Of a stretch of DNA of 7,392 nucleotides, positions 6,763-7,392 are shown in pieces. The translations under genes were made by a program, and so were the position numbers. The notes beneath the pieces were generated by a model. The model saw only the letters and a program-made list of their open reading frames with translations, was not told the origin of the DNA and ran no database searches. Each line of letters opens with the position of its first letter. Position 1 is the first letter of the stretch. This DNA is from Deltaproteobacteria bacterium (GTDB lineage Bacteria; Myxococcota; B64-G9), in the NCBI GenBank assembly GCA_003647095.1, contig QMME01000195.1:1-7392 (forward strand). The letters run 5' to 3'.

Positions 6763-7392
6763 CAAGTGTTCCACCTGTTCCGACAGCAGTTGCTCGGCCC
6801 ACAACCAGAAAGCCGGCGAGTCGGACCGCGACTTCCAGGATCGCCAGGCCATCGCCTCGCGCATGTGCCAGATCGGCAAGAAGCTGGTGGTGCTCAGCGG
6901 CAAGGGTGGCGTGGGCAAGAGCACGGTGGCGGTGAACCTGGCCGCTGCCCTGGCCCTGGCCGGCAAGAAGGTGGGGCTGCTGGACATCGACATCCACGGA
7001 CCCAGCGTTCCCAAGCTGCTGCACCTGGAGGGAGCCCGGGTGGAGGGGACGGAGAACTCCATTTTCCCGGTCAAGGTGGGCGAGAACCTGCACGTCATGT
7101 CCATCGGCCTGTTGCTGCCGCAGAAGGACGAGGCCGTCATCTGGCGTGGTCCCATGAAGTACGGCGCCATCATGCAGTTTCTCCGGGACGTCGAGTGGGG
7201 TGAGCTGGACTACCTGCTCATCGATTCGCCCCCGGGAACCGGCGATGAGCCGCTGTCGGTGATCCAGTTGCTGGAAAACCCGGACGGGGCCATCATCGTC
7301 ACCACTCCCCAGCAGGTGTCGGTGCAGGACGTGCGGCGTTCGATAAGGTTCTGCCAGACGCTGAACCTGCCCGTGTTCGGGGTGCTGGAGAA
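6746..7392 (+). CDS. Mrp/NBP35-like Fe-S carrier ATPase, 3' end outside window
   Basis: First 215 codons of an Mrp/ApbC/NBP35-family P-loop ATPase, which binds and transfers Fe-S clusters in the cytoplasm. Residues 51-60 are the deviant Walker A SGKGGVGKST (K53, K58), 80-89 the Mrp signature DIDIHGPSVP, 133-137 WRGPM and 159-168 IDSPPGTGDE. The N-terminus has C8-x2-C11-x4-C16 in KCSTCSDSSC, an extra Cys cluster of the sort seen in NBP35-type proteins though with different spacing. The C-terminal CxxC that holds the bridging cluster in this family lies beyond the window. AGAGGA (6733-6738) is 7 bases before the ATG, and the gene overlaps the DUF364 gene by 17 bases. In Desulfovibrio a similar ATPase accompanies the orange protein. 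Confidence 0.92.
   Translation, partial: MTASDNKCSTCSDSSCSAHNQKAGESDRDFQDRQAIASRMCQIGKKLVVLSGKGGVGKSTVAVNLAAALALAGKKVGLLDIDIHGPSVPKLLHLEGARVEGTENSIFPVKVGENLHVMSIGLLLPQKDEAVIWRGPMKYGAIMQFLRDVEWGELDYLLIDSPPGTGDEPLSVIQLLENPDGAIIVTTPQQVSVQDVRRSIRFCQTLNLPVFGVLE

Noticed and set aside
6766..7203. Plus-strand 145-codon frame at the right end
   Set aside because: Out of frame with the Mrp-type ATPase that starts at 6746 and carries all the family motifs.

Overview
The window comes from a GC-rich bacterium (about 70% GC through the main gene block) with an anaerobe-flavoured gene set. I cannot name the species. A sigma-54 enhancer-binding regulator, two NifX/orange-protein-like proteins, MinD-type ATPases carrying ferredoxin inserts and an Mrp-type ATPase point to an anaerobic or facultative proteobacterium or a Desulfovibrio-like sulfate/metal reducer. 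The gene set resembles the orange protein (ORP) clusters described in Desulfovibrio.

Left part (1-926, minus strand): a type IV toxin-antitoxin cassette, AbiEi antitoxin followed by AbiEii nucleotidyltransferase toxin. The toxin starts at a GTG that overlaps the antitoxin stop by 4 bases and runs off the left edge. A near-consensus promoter with a 20-bp inverted repeat between its -35 and -10 boxes lies just upstream of the antitoxin. The cassette is visibly less GC-rich than its neighbours and looks acquired.

Middle (about 1008-2619, plus strand): a PAS / AAA+ / Fis-HTH sigma-54 activator. Its stop is followed at once by two TTGCA-N3/4-TGCAA palindromes about 30 bp apart, and then by a perfect -24/-12 promoter (TGGCAC-N5-TTGCT) at 2578-2593. 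This is a complete local regulatory unit: regulator, enhancer sites and target promoter.

Right part (2620-7392, plus strand): a tightly packed operon of at least seven genes reading off the right edge. In order they are a NifX-like protein with an MPGCCGG motif and Arg/Gly-rich tail, a 119-aa orange-protein-like NifX-family protein, two DUF5320-like Gly-rich proteins, a 618-aa fusion of two ferredoxin-containing MinD-like ATPases, a DUF4213/DUF364 Rossmann protein and an Mrp/NBP35-like Fe-S carrier ATPase. Gaps are 28 bases or fewer and the last two junctions overlap. The likely theme is assembly or handling of a metal-sulfur cluster (Mo/Cu/Fe) with ATP-dependent carrier proteins, switched on by sigma-54 under a redox or metal cue sensed by the PAS domain. 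That theme is inference from families and layout.
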